DNA of 64,000 bases from Oreohelix idahoensis (Eukaryota > Mollusca > Gastropoda > Stylommatophora > Oreohelicidae). Numbering within the stretch: position 1 is the first letter of the stretch; the number at the start of each line of letters is the position of its first letter. The notes under the pieces are model-generated. The model had not been told where the DNA came from, did no database searches, and saw nothing but the letters and a program-made list of their open reading frames with translations. Positions 25,912 through 35,246 of this stretch are shown here, piece after piece. The stretch spans positions 548,501 to 612,500 of the forward strand of contig JAMPIV010015279.1 in NCBI GenBank assembly GCA_024509875.1, given 5' to 3'. Made by a program: the position numbers and the translations under genes.

Positions 25912-26964
25912 TGTGACAGTGGGGCTTGTTACCCCGGCATTATACGTGCCAATGAGATAAGGTCATACATTTTTAGTAGACCAATCAAAATCATTGACGG
26001 TGACAAGGGCCCGCAACACCTGTCGGGTTAACGAGAAGTTAACATTATCATTAGGGCAGTTCCATCTAGACGACCTCGGGGAAGGTTGTGTTTCTACTGG
26101 TGAGCTGAAGAGAAGCCATGGTTGAGCTGTCTCATTTTCGTAGAGCCACGAAGACCTGTTCTAAGTTGAATTTTCTTGAAGTGTTTTCAGAAAAGAAGTA
26201 TATTGTGTGTAAAGTTTAAATGATATCGTTTTTCAAGACAGAATATTAGCGGCAGCTATATTATTTCTGTACTGGGAGAATAGACTTTGTATAGTAAGAC
26301 TCATGTAAGTACAATCTCGATTTATATTTCAGTTCACGGATAGAAAATTTTTATTTTATATTGTACTATGAAGGAAACCAAGAAAACAACTACAGATGTA
26401 TCGAAGTCTTATCATCGGAAGAGATTAGCATCTTTAAAATATTGAAGGTAAAAGGCGCAACCACCTGAACTGAAAAGTTTGTGGAAGAAGGTCAAAGTGA
26501 CCTAGATCGTGAGTTGCACGAGATGTTTGAGTAACTCATACGGTTGCGGAGAACGAACAGGAAAATCTGAGCAAACTAAATTCACGACGAGGAATAATTG
26601 ATTTGTATTTCATCTGAAATTGTTTATTTATGAATTCCTGTAAATAAACCTTGTTTATACTATCAGTCGAGTTATGATAGCAGATTTGTTGCACTGAATG
26701 AAAATTTACCAGAATATTAGTTAAGTACTACCACTATAGCACCTTCACCACATCATTCGAGAGAAGAACGAACCGGATACATTTCCACAAGAATTAACAA
26801 CTCTAGCGGGAAGCTAGTAAATAATAACTTGTTGGACAGAATATGATATAAGTAATCGACTTGATGGACAGATTAAGTGATGGATGGAAAGAAGATATAA
26901 TAACAAGAGTCACATATTGACCAATTGTTGCCGTGCCCAACTCAACGAGGAGCACACTATCACA
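25912..26964 (+). repeat. solo or 3' LTR related to 14235-15010
   Basis: It begins TGTGACAGTGGGG and ends CTATCACA, giving TGTGA/TCACA inverted ends. Its last 780 bp align with 14235-15010. No polypurine tract precedes it and the flanks (CCATA left, ATATA right) are not a clear duplication. It may be a solo LTR. It may also be the 3' LTR of the same old element whose gag lies at 15111-16915, with the 18026-25377 element and the LINE at 25561 nested inside. Confidence 0.6.
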
Positions 26965-27670
26965 ATATATATTCAACACTTACCTGAACTGCTTAGCATA
27001 AATTGGGGGAAAATTCTAAAAACTGTGTCACCGACACGCAACAGAGGCAGGAATATATCCAAAAGGGAAAAAAAGAAGAAGAAGAAGAAGAAGAAAAAAG
27101 AACAAAATAATAAAAAGTCTATTGGGGGAAAAATGCACGTTGTTTCAATTAAATTCCCCTAAAGAAAAAAAAAACTTGCCATGAAAAAAAGTCCAACTTT
27201 GTTGGGAAAAAATGTTAATGTAAAGGGGGGAATAAGACAATTAGGAGGTTTAATAATCTACACTTCTTTTACTACTTACAACATTTCACGTTCTTCATGT
27301 TGGAGAAGCACTGAATCATACTCTTGTCCATTCTCACTAACGAACGCATTAATTTGAATCACATCTGCTTCACAGATGCCCGACATATGAGCAACAGAGA
27401 CCGCACATTTGGCTGTAACTAGTACCATTCCTGGGAAAACTCTGTGGAGCTAGAAATAGCCTCAAACTGAACACTTCATTTTTCTTTGAACACATGCAAG
27501 TTCACGTCTGAGAGTGTACAAAAGAAGAAGTAGAAGAAGAATCATCACAATAAATCAACGCTGATTTATCAGTCCTTCTTCATAATACAACATGACCATC
27601 TGCTACTAATCTACTGGCTAGATCCAGCAGGGGTTGGAAACCAGTAGATCGCATTCTCCGGTAGGTAAAT
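26965..27670. other. unassigned, low-complexity A-rich DNA
   Basis: A purine-rich AAGAAGAAG stretch lies at 27070-27110. A second AAGAAGAAG...CATCACAATAAAT string at 27521-27555 resembles the end of the LINE-derived segment at 28002-28030, so it may be a LINE 3' end. No gene supported. Confidence 0.5.
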
Positions 27671-27769
27671 CAGTTTGAATTTTTTTTTTTTTTTTTAATG
27701 CGGTCGGAGAGGCTAAGAGGTATCGCATTCGCTTCTAATTTTAAAGGTACTGTGTTCGCTCCCTGCACA

Positions 27770-28070
27770 TATTGCCTCAGGGTATCTCACACGAATGAAT
27801 GTCCACATAGAACAGGAATCCAAGACACATTCTGAACACATTTTCCAAAACTGCCCAACCCATAATGACCTACGACGTCTGACCTGGCCAGAGGGTGTTG
27901 AGCTCATGAAGAAGTTATGGGGCTGCCGTGCCTACCTGGAAAAGACTGTGAACATTGTCCTAGCGACAGGCCTGCAGATTTCGAATGACTACAAACTGAA
28001 CGCAGAAGAAGAAGCTCCCATCACAATAAATATAACTGATGACATTTTTTTCACAACCAGTGGTTCTTAA
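27770..28070 (+). pseudogene. LINE ORF2 C-terminal segment embedded in the SINE
   Basis: The frame at 27795-28070 reads HSEHIFQNCPTHNDLRR, then TWPEGVELMKKLWG and LEKTVNIVLATGL. This matches the layout of the His-x4-Cys zinc-binding end and following tail of Jockey/I-type LINE ORF2 proteins. It replaces about 35 bp that the SINE copy at 33008 has at this point, and no target duplication flanks it. That suggests template switching or recombination rather than an ordinary insertion. Confidence 0.6.
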
Positions 28071-28372
28071 TGATGCCATACTGCCCCCTAATCTCCTGGG
28101 TTCTGAGATCGGATGCCTAGCCTTCTCGGATAAGGGCGAAAAAAATAGGAGGTCCCGTGTGCAAGTTGCGCACGTTAAAATTCCCACGGCAGTTGGAATT
28201 CGTAAAGAGTAGGCCATGCAGCCGTTTCTCTGGCAAAAATATAAAAATTAGAGAAACCTACCTACCATAAAAATATTCATAGGCTGTGTGATTCTCGCAT
28301 ACACACATTGGGATCCTCGCCGGTTCTACGGAGTTCGTGCACTGTGCTGAGACCCTCTTTATCTGATCTAAG

Positions 28373-28495
28373 ATCGCTAATATGAATCAGACCTAAAGGT
28401 CTTTTATATTTGGAGATGCGCCCTAATATAATCGACTAGGTTGAACGGGACGCGCATCGCCAAATCGAAGCAAAACTTTTTTTTTCTTTTAAATG
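28373..28495. mobile_element. 123-bp insertion with 9-bp duplication TGATCTAAG
   Basis: TGATCTAAG occurs at 28364-28372 and 28496-28504, and the intervening 123 bp is absent from the other SINE copy at the same point. The insert has a T9 run near its right end and no recognisable source. Confidence 0.7.
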
Positions 28496-28555
28496 TGATC
28501 TAAGGAAGGAGATGGAGCATTGATGGGGTTGTCCGTGTGCAATGAAGATGGGCCC

Positions 28556-28820
28556 TAAAACCAAACCAAACCAAACCGAACCAAACCAAACCGAACCAAA
28601 CCAAACCAAACCAAACCAAACCAAACCAAACCGAACCAAACCAAACCGAACCGAACCAAACCAAACCGAACCAAACCGAACCGAACTGAACCAAACCGAA
28701 CCAAACCAAACCAAACCACACCAAACCGAACCAAACAAAACCAAACCGAACCAAACCAAACCAAACCAAACCGAACCGAACCAAACAAAACCAAAGCAAA
28801 CCAAACCAAACCAAACCAAC
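28556..28820. repeat. (AACCA)n pentanucleotide array, expanded SINE tail
   Basis: About 53 units of AACCA with AACCG variants. The same motif forms the short tail (about four units) of the SINE at 33008-33497, at the same position in the element. All long frames across it (28436-28893, both strands) are products of the pentamer. Confidence 0.97.
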
Positions 28821-28832
28821 CAGTTTGAATTT

Positions 28833-30195
28833 CCCGCTGCTCTATCGAGAGAAAAATCGTCTGGTAGAGATTAAAGTTATATATAGGCTGCACTTATTAA
28901 CAATTTCAAATGCTCTGAAACATAAAAACAGCCTTGATTTAGTCAAAGTAGATTTTTGAGACCTCAGTGTTTTTAAAATAGATCTCCACAGTTTTTGTGT
29001 CGCTTCTTAAAAGCAATGGATATATCCTACATGATATTGTTGTTGTTTAACTAGGACTGTTGAGATTCTCACTCTTTTGCAGCCAATAACTCATTGAAGA
29101 CTCTTAGGTATTAACCGACATTGTAGATTTAGGCTTTTCTTGTGGTTTTTCTGCCATTAAGAAACGTGTTGAGTTCAAGTCATGAGCTTTAGTTTCTCCA
29201 GCTTGGCTTGCATTTAAAGGATCATCACATCTGGGCCCAAGCTAGGAGGAAGAAGCGCGTGACACACGGTGCATTACCCGCCATCCAAAGGGGCTCTCCA
29301 AATATGCAGAGCTAAATTACTGTGCTATGGTTCTGGGCTCTCCCACGGAATTGTCACGTCCTACAAAGAGTCACTTCGCAGATCCTCCTGCCCATCGTGA
29401 GTCCATAGTGAGATTCTCCTGCATGCAGCCAACCAGAGTTACGTTTGGGGCTCAAGTGACTCCTCCAAGCTTAATGTGCAATAATGGGTTTTCAATATGT
29501 TTCACCACAAGGGAAATCCGTGGAAGTGTGTGGATGATTTCAAGAGTCAGTGAGGGTGTAATCAGCCCCACAGACGGGTTCACTTCAACATTTGAATACT
29601 GCAGCATTGTGCTTAGCTGGTGGTCATATAAGGATGACTGCAGATATGCCTCTATGTATATCCTATACGATATATGGCTACGACAGGTAAATTTCAAGCA
29701 ATATATTACACTCTCAAATTTCTACATAACAATTCCCAAGTGCTAGCTTCATAGTTTGTCGAAAAGTACTCAAAATTGCCTAATTAGACATATACACAAT
29801 TATACTTTTATATGCCACCCTACTGAATCCATGGTTTCCTGAGGATTGAACACCAGCTCAGCGAGCACTCTGTAACAGTAATAGGCAACCCTGGAGATGC
29901 CCGGATCTATTTCAGGAACACTGACCTCTCTAAAGATCTACCTCTATAAAATCATGCATGTTTTATGGTTTCAAATTATCTGGAATGTGGAATAAGTCCA
30001 GCTTATATAATAATTTTTATTTCTGCCGCACGATATGCTTCCTGCAATGTCATCAGCAGAGCTGTGGAAAATTAAATTTAATATTATATTAAATGGTGAC
30101 CTCAGTTCAAAGATCTTAGTCAGCAAACTTGTGGGTTTTCACTCGGAATGCGTTGAATGTACCTTTAAACCTGAGGAACACCTCGCTTTTAAACG
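28833..30195. other. unassigned, one 139-residue ORF without recognisable domain
   Basis: An ATG-initiated plus-strand frame at 29327-29746 has no domain or repeat that I recognise and may be chance. Nothing else can be supported. Confidence 0.4.
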
Positions 30196-30311
30196 CTCGG
30201 AGGGGGTGGGGGGGGGGGGGGGGGAGTGGGGGGGGGGGGGGGGGGGGGGGGGGGGGTCGGGGGGGGGGGGGGGTGTGGGGGGGGGGGGGGGGGGGGGGGG
30301 GTGAGGGGGGC
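30196..30311. repeat. near-pure poly-G tract
   Basis: About 115 bases of G, broken only by a few single T, A or C positions. The Gly-rich reading frames across it are not genes. It could form G-quadruplexes, or it may be a sequencing or assembly artefact. Confidence 0.95.
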
Positions 30312-30459
30312 GGTCAGAAATGTACTTACGTTAATAATAATGTTCCCCCCTCCAACACCAAGAAATCTAACAAATGATGCATTGGCATCTACCTGTACAT
30401 GAACATCGACCGGTTGCAGATCCCCGCTCTATAACATAACCTATTTTCAGTTTTCTAGA

Positions 30460-30610
30460 TGGTCGGTACTTCTACACCTAACGGTAGAAGAGGAACGACT
30501 AAGTAAGGTAAGTAGATGGTCGGTACTTCTACACCTAACGGTAGAAGAGGAACGACTAAGTAAGTAAGTAGGTGGTCGGTACCTCTACACCTCACGGTAG
30601 AAGAGTGTTG
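30460..30610 (+). repeat. three tandem copies of a LINE 3' end
   Basis: A 56-57-bp unit (GGTCGGTACTTCTACACCTA...GGAACGACTAAGTAAG) is repeated three times, the last ending early. The part from TCTACACCT to the TAAG run matches the 3' end of the LINE at 25561-25840 (25790-25835). Confidence 0.85.
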
Positions 30611-32290
30611 CAAATTGACAGTAAATTTGAATTTGCCATTCCTTCCGAGTCTCTCTCCTGGCATTTCTCTTTGAATATTTCAGAGACAGGCCCTGAACTA
30701 TTTCAGGTTTCTGTTCCTGCCAGCGCGTCTAGCGTTTGATTTCGTGTCGGCCCCTCATTTAAGATTCTCTGCTCTGGCCGCGATAGGCAGCCTTACTAAG
30801 GTTTTTTTTTCAGTTGAGCAGTACAGAGTGGTCAACCCTTTGAAAGCTTGGTAGCTTCCTTACGTCTCCATCCAGGGGAGAGAAACTCACTTCAGCGTCT
30901 TTGTAGCAGGTCTTTGACAGCCGAAAATGTCGAACGCTTGAGTAGCCATGTATAATGTTATGTACAATACAGGGAACTTTTGTGCGTGTATCTAAATTCT
31001 TGCTATATCGGGGTGAGTTAACATTTGTCATATAATATATACTTATCTTTAGTGTATATAAATCTGATAGCAGTGACTTGCGTTTTTTTTTTCTGTAACT
31101 ACTCATTTAATCAGCAATTGATTCAGGTTCGTGCCCAGTGTAGCTCTGTCACACAACATAAGCTAACAGATACTTAATCTGGTTTGGGCCTCATAGTATT
31201 GTTAGTATTTACAATGGGTTAACTGTAAGCTTAAACTGGCATTACTTTTGGGGCCTTAAGAGTTGTGTAAATTATTGACATTAATCCTAATAGTGACTTG
31301 TGTTTGCTATAACGGCTGAATTCGTGAGAGGAAATCGTTTATTTTTTAGGAAGTATTCATGGCAGAATTTGGGACTATTGTATGTCTATTGTGTACTTAA
31401 GATATAACTTACAAGGCAGCCTAGAGAATTAGCCACCAACCTGGTGAAAAAGAGTTCTGTCCCATGTAACGTGACCATGTATCATAGAAGCATAAACACT
31501 GCATCTGTATGTATTCCATTTTGGAGATTATAATTTTTTTTTTCTATCGACCCCACGGGGCGCATAAAATTAATTGTGTAATGCTTATATTTTATGTAAA
31601 TTCACGTAATCATATAAAATAATAATAAACTCTCTCAACGGGAACTATATGTTTGGAAAACCCATATGTAAAGTTGAAAGAGGATACTGAGACTATTTTT
31701 ACTATCAGAGCAAACGCTCACAACAATAAAATTATTCTACATGGGATGCATGTTGAGAATTGATATTGTGGAATTAACAGGAGGATAACACATGGGGAAA
31801 GAGACGGGACAGAGACTTACCTAGCAATGATAAAATAAATACCATAGTAGTGCATAACACTTTTAATATAACATTAAGTTACGATTTTATGTTGTTTGAG
31901 GTTGTTGAGGATTGTTTCGCGGTGTGAAGTAGCTTGGATATTTTGGGTTTTGGTATCGAAGTTTTTGCACCGCGGAACACCCTCTCAATTATGAGTATGT
32001 ATTCGCATGAGATTGTAGGTGTGAACGAATGTTGATGTTTACCACAAACAAGCAGGGTGATACAAGTGTTCAGAAATTATAGTAACATGCAAGTTTGAAC
32101 ACGAGCAGAAAAGATTGTTCACAGTGTTCGTGTAATCTGGACGACACCGGATGAATAAAGGTTCAGAAGTATGACTTTTGCTTCTGAGCGAATAGGTGTG
32201 GTTTTCGCCTCTGAGCGAATAGTTTTTCTCCTTTTGTCAAGTGTGTGTGTGGCCCTTGTCACTTTATTCATATTGATGGAATGAGTTTTC

Positions 32291-32294
<4 letters not shown>
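30611..32294. other. unassigned AT-rich DNA
   Basis: No gene supported. Short ORFs (for example 30810-31106 on the minus strand) have no recognisable domain. Confidence 0.5.

Positions 32295-32341
<47 letters not shown>
32295..32341. repeat. (TA)n microsatellite
   Basis: About 46 bases of TA dinucleotides. Confidence 0.95.
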
Positions 32342-32342
<1 letters not shown>

Positions 32343-32867
32343 CAACATATGATTTCCAGTAAAGTTTGATATCTATTGGTCCGCTCAGGTTGGAGCCGCA
32401 CGACATTAATAGGTGATGGCTTATTATGCATGTGTTTCAAGTATATCGCGAGATGCATTTTCTCCAGAGAAACCACGGCTCTGTTATAGCCAGGAACTTA
32501 GATTAGAGCAGACATTTAACCTGCTGAGTTCATTGGTCCATGAACTAAGGCTCGAGTGGCCAGAGACATGTACTTAAATTAATTGTCAGTCTTGTCAGAC
32601 CCGATATCGTGGCTTCTGTTATAAGATCGCCAATGCGTTTTCTTATATGCCACGTCCCAACATTTGATTTGAAGTGACGTTTTCGTGTAATTTCGTATGA
32701 ACTGTTATGTCCATGTTTCTATCCGTCTGATGTTCACCTTATTAAAGTGTTTCAGTCGTCAAAGCTACAGCTAAAGGTCCTCACAGTCTGGAGGGGCCTC
32801 TCTAACAGTGGTGAAGAGAGGTGGTGGGGGGGAGGCTCATAGCGGCACAAAACGTTATTGAAATAGT
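32342..32867. other. unassigned DNA
   Basis: No gene or recognisable element. Confidence 0.5.
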
Positions 32868-32999
32868 TATAGTAGGAGTAAGTCTATAATGACATAGTAG
32901 GAGTAAGTCTATAATGACTTATATTAGGAGTACGTCTATAATGACTTATAGTAGGAGTAAGTCTATAATCCCTTATAGTAGTAGTAAGTCTATAATGAG
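32868..32999. repeat. 27-bp minisatellite, five copies
   Basis: Five units of about 25-27 bp containing AGTAGGAGTAAGTCTATAAT, abutting the SINE head at 33008. Confidence 0.9.
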
Positions 33000-33007
33000 G
33001 GGGGGAA

Positions 33008-33497
33008 TGGGGTCGGAGTGGTTAAGAGGTATGGCGTCCGCCTCGAGTTCTAGAGGTACCGGGTTCGATTCCCAGTTGATGGAAAATAATTTATGGAAAA
33101 AGTTTTTTCATAACCATTGATCCTAACGAAGTCATACTCCACCCTGGTCTCATGGGTAGTGAGATCAGAAGCCTAGCCTTCTTGGATAAGGGCGAATAAA
33201 TAGGAGGTCCCGTGTGCAAGTTGCGCACGTTAAAATTCCCATGGCATTTGGAAATCGTAAAGAGTAGGCCTATTAGGCCGCTGCACTGGCAAAATTTAAA
33301 AAATTAGAAACCTACCCACAACAAAAATATTTATAGAACGTGTGATACCTATATATACACATTGGGATTCTCGCTGGTGCTACGGAGTTTGTGCACTGTG
33401 CTGAGATCCTGCTTGTGTAATCTAAGGGAGGAGATCGTAGCACTGATGGAGTAGTCCGTGTGCAATGAAGATAGGCCTTAAAACCAAACCAAACCAA
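33008..33497 (+). mobile_element. tRNA-derived SINE with AACCA tail
   Basis: The head has an A box (GTGGTTAAGAGG at 33019) and a perfect B box (GGTTCGATTCC at 33062-33072) with the spacing of a tRNA with a long variable arm. The body of about 400 bp carries the same central blocks as the copy at 27671-28832. The 3' end is a short run of AACCA units (about 33480-33497), the tail motif. I found no clear target duplication. This is the cleaner of the two copies and defines the family structure. Confidence 0.85.
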
Positions 33498-33722
33498 ATT
33501 GTTAATTTCTCTGGGAACAAATTTAAATATTTTTTTACTGTAATAAATGTCTTGAAACTGAAAAAATGAAAGGCACAAATTTAAAGCTTTACTGAAGCAA
33601 TCCTTCAGCGCGCATCGCATGCATTTGTTAAGCATCTAGACGGCATTCTTGTCAAGATCAGTTGCCACGCGCCCTTTTCCTTTGTTACACATTGCCAAAT
33701 AGGGCCTCCACAGCTTCCTACA
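33498..33722 (-). mobile_element. remnant of an older hAT-like element, continued at 45777-45810
   Basis: On rejoining the flanks of the inner hAT, the sequence reads on the minus strand from a terminus at 45810 leftwards into 33722 and on to 33498. That terminus, CAGGGCCGGATTTAGG (reverse complement of 45795-45810), has the look of a hAT terminal repeat. A minus-strand frame at 33480-33635 is open but has no domain that I can name. The far end was lost or is covered by the SINE. Confidence 0.4.
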
Positions 33723-34447
33723 GCTTAGGGCAGGGGTCGGCAAACTACGGCACGCGTGCCAAGCGTGGCACGTGGAATGATTTTCAATGGCACGCTGAGT
33801 GAATCAAAATACTGTACAGTATATGATCTCATTTTTAAAATTTTGAATTTTTAATTAAATAGAAGCATATAATTCTTTTAAAGCTATACCTGTTTTTACA
33901 ACCTTCAAAACGAAAGTTTTTAGACATCGGAGGTAAGAATGTGCTATCTGATGCAAACTAAAGGCCTGATCATACTATACTGCAAGTAAGTCTTCGTTTT
34001 TACGGACCGTTTCAGAGAACAAACATTCTTCAACGAATTTCAAGGGGAGTGGTTATACTTTGCGGCACCCGCTTGTCAGGCGTCTACCTGCTACCGTAGT
34101 TTGCAGGATGAGATTCTTGAAAAGAATCCCAAGCGAATTTTGACGGGCAAGCGGAGACGTAATATCATAATTACGCAATAGTGTCTGGCTAGCACCTGGA
34201 CGAGCGTATTTATTTCGTTTTCGCTCGCAGTTTTTGACTCCCAGTGTGAGTTCGGAGCAACAATGACTGACCTCGACGAAGTTATATTTCCGTCCTATCC
34301 TTCCCCTCTCTCCCGACTACCACCAAGTCTACAGTTCTCTCGGCTATCGCTTACTCATGCCCGTACAGTCCGTTGACCGCAGCACAAAAGTTGGTGTTGT
34401 TATTAAGTAATACGGTGCCGTTAAAATGACTCAAAAAAGACAAAAAA

Positions 34448-35246
34448 CTTGATGTACGCTCGTTTCAAGACTTTTGGACAAACGAATATGGATTCATACA
34501 ACAAAAGGATCGTGCTATTTGTGCTTTATGTTATGAAAGTGTCGTGTGCCGTACGTCAAGTGTACAAAGACACTATCAAATCAAACATCAGTCCATGTTT
34601 AAAAAAAAAACTGAGGAGAAAAGAGAATCCATAAAAATGGCTGTTTCTGGCTACAAAAAAAAACCAAAGTAGTATTTTTAGTCAAGTAATTGGAACCAAA
34701 AATAAAGCTACCGAATGTAGTTACAAAATTGCACAGTGTGTGGCTTCGAAGGGCAAACCTTTCACAGATGGAGAATACATCAAGGAAACATTTTTGAGCA
34801 GTGCTGAAATTTTGTTTAGTGATTTACCAAATAAAGAAACAATAATGTCTCGGATTCGAGAAATACCGGCTTCTGCGAGATCAATCGAGAGGCGCATAAC
34901 TGATATGGCTGAAAATGTAACGATAAAACAAACAACAGGGATACAACAAGCTGTTGTATTTAGTGTCGCTCTTGACGAAAGTGTCGATGTGAATGACTAT
35001 AGTTGCGCGATATTGTGACAACGACCATATTTATGAAGAACTGTGCTGCTTGATACCTTTTGATGGTACAGCCAAGGGAGAGGACATTATAACTGCATTT
35101 GTAAGCTATTTCGAAAATCAGAACATTAACATGAATAAAATACACTGTGTTACTACTGATGCCGCCCCTGCATTTGTTGGAAAGAACAAAGGATTTGTTA
35201 AACTTCTTGAGGATCATATTGGACGTCAAGTATTGAGCTTCCATTG
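34448..35246 (+). pseudogene. hAT transposase, N-terminal half (BED finger and start of catalytic region)
   Basis: At 34520-34588 the frame has a Cys-x2-Cys (CALC) followed by HYQIKH (His-x4-His), a BED-type zinc finger. Then come the linker, GKPFTDGEYIKETFL and the catalytic-domain start with SVALDESVDVNDYS (a conserved hAT D region), followed in another frame by GTAKGEDII and HCVTTDAAPAFVGKNKG, the second conserved Asp region. There is a TAG at about 34669 and frameshifts near 34670-34740 and 35000. The overall type is that of GTF2IRD2/ZBED-like hAT transposases. The gene is cut at 35246 by the LTR element and continues at 44332. Confidence 0.85.

Larger units (their letters stand above)
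27671..28832 (+). mobile_element. composite SINE insertion with 12-bp target duplication and expanded tail
   Basis: It is flanked by CAGTTTGAATTT at 27671-27682 and again at 28821-28832. After a T-run, a decayed tRNA-like head follows (A-box-like GAGGCTAAGAGG, B-box-like GTGTTCGCTCC). A LINE-derived segment of about 275 bp comes next. Then comes the body shared with the SINE at 33008-33497, starting near 28043 and including GGAGGTCCCGTGTGCAAGTT and TTGCGCACGTTAAAATTCCC. A 123-bp insert lies at 28373-28495. The tail is an (AACCA)n array of about 265 bp. Compared with the other copy, the body order is unchanged. Confidence 0.85.

Noticed and set aside
28436..28893. Overlapping ORFs on both strands (FGSVWFGLVWF-type and NQTEPNQTKP-type)
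   Set aside because: They are translations of the AACCA pentamer array; five bases repeat as five codons in any frame.
30035..30377. Gly-rich ORFs across 30196-30311
   Set aside because: Produced by the poly-G tract; no domain outside it.
33009..33080. Functional tRNA gene
   Set aside because: A and B boxes are good, but the cloverleaf is imperfect and the segment continues into a SINE body with tail.
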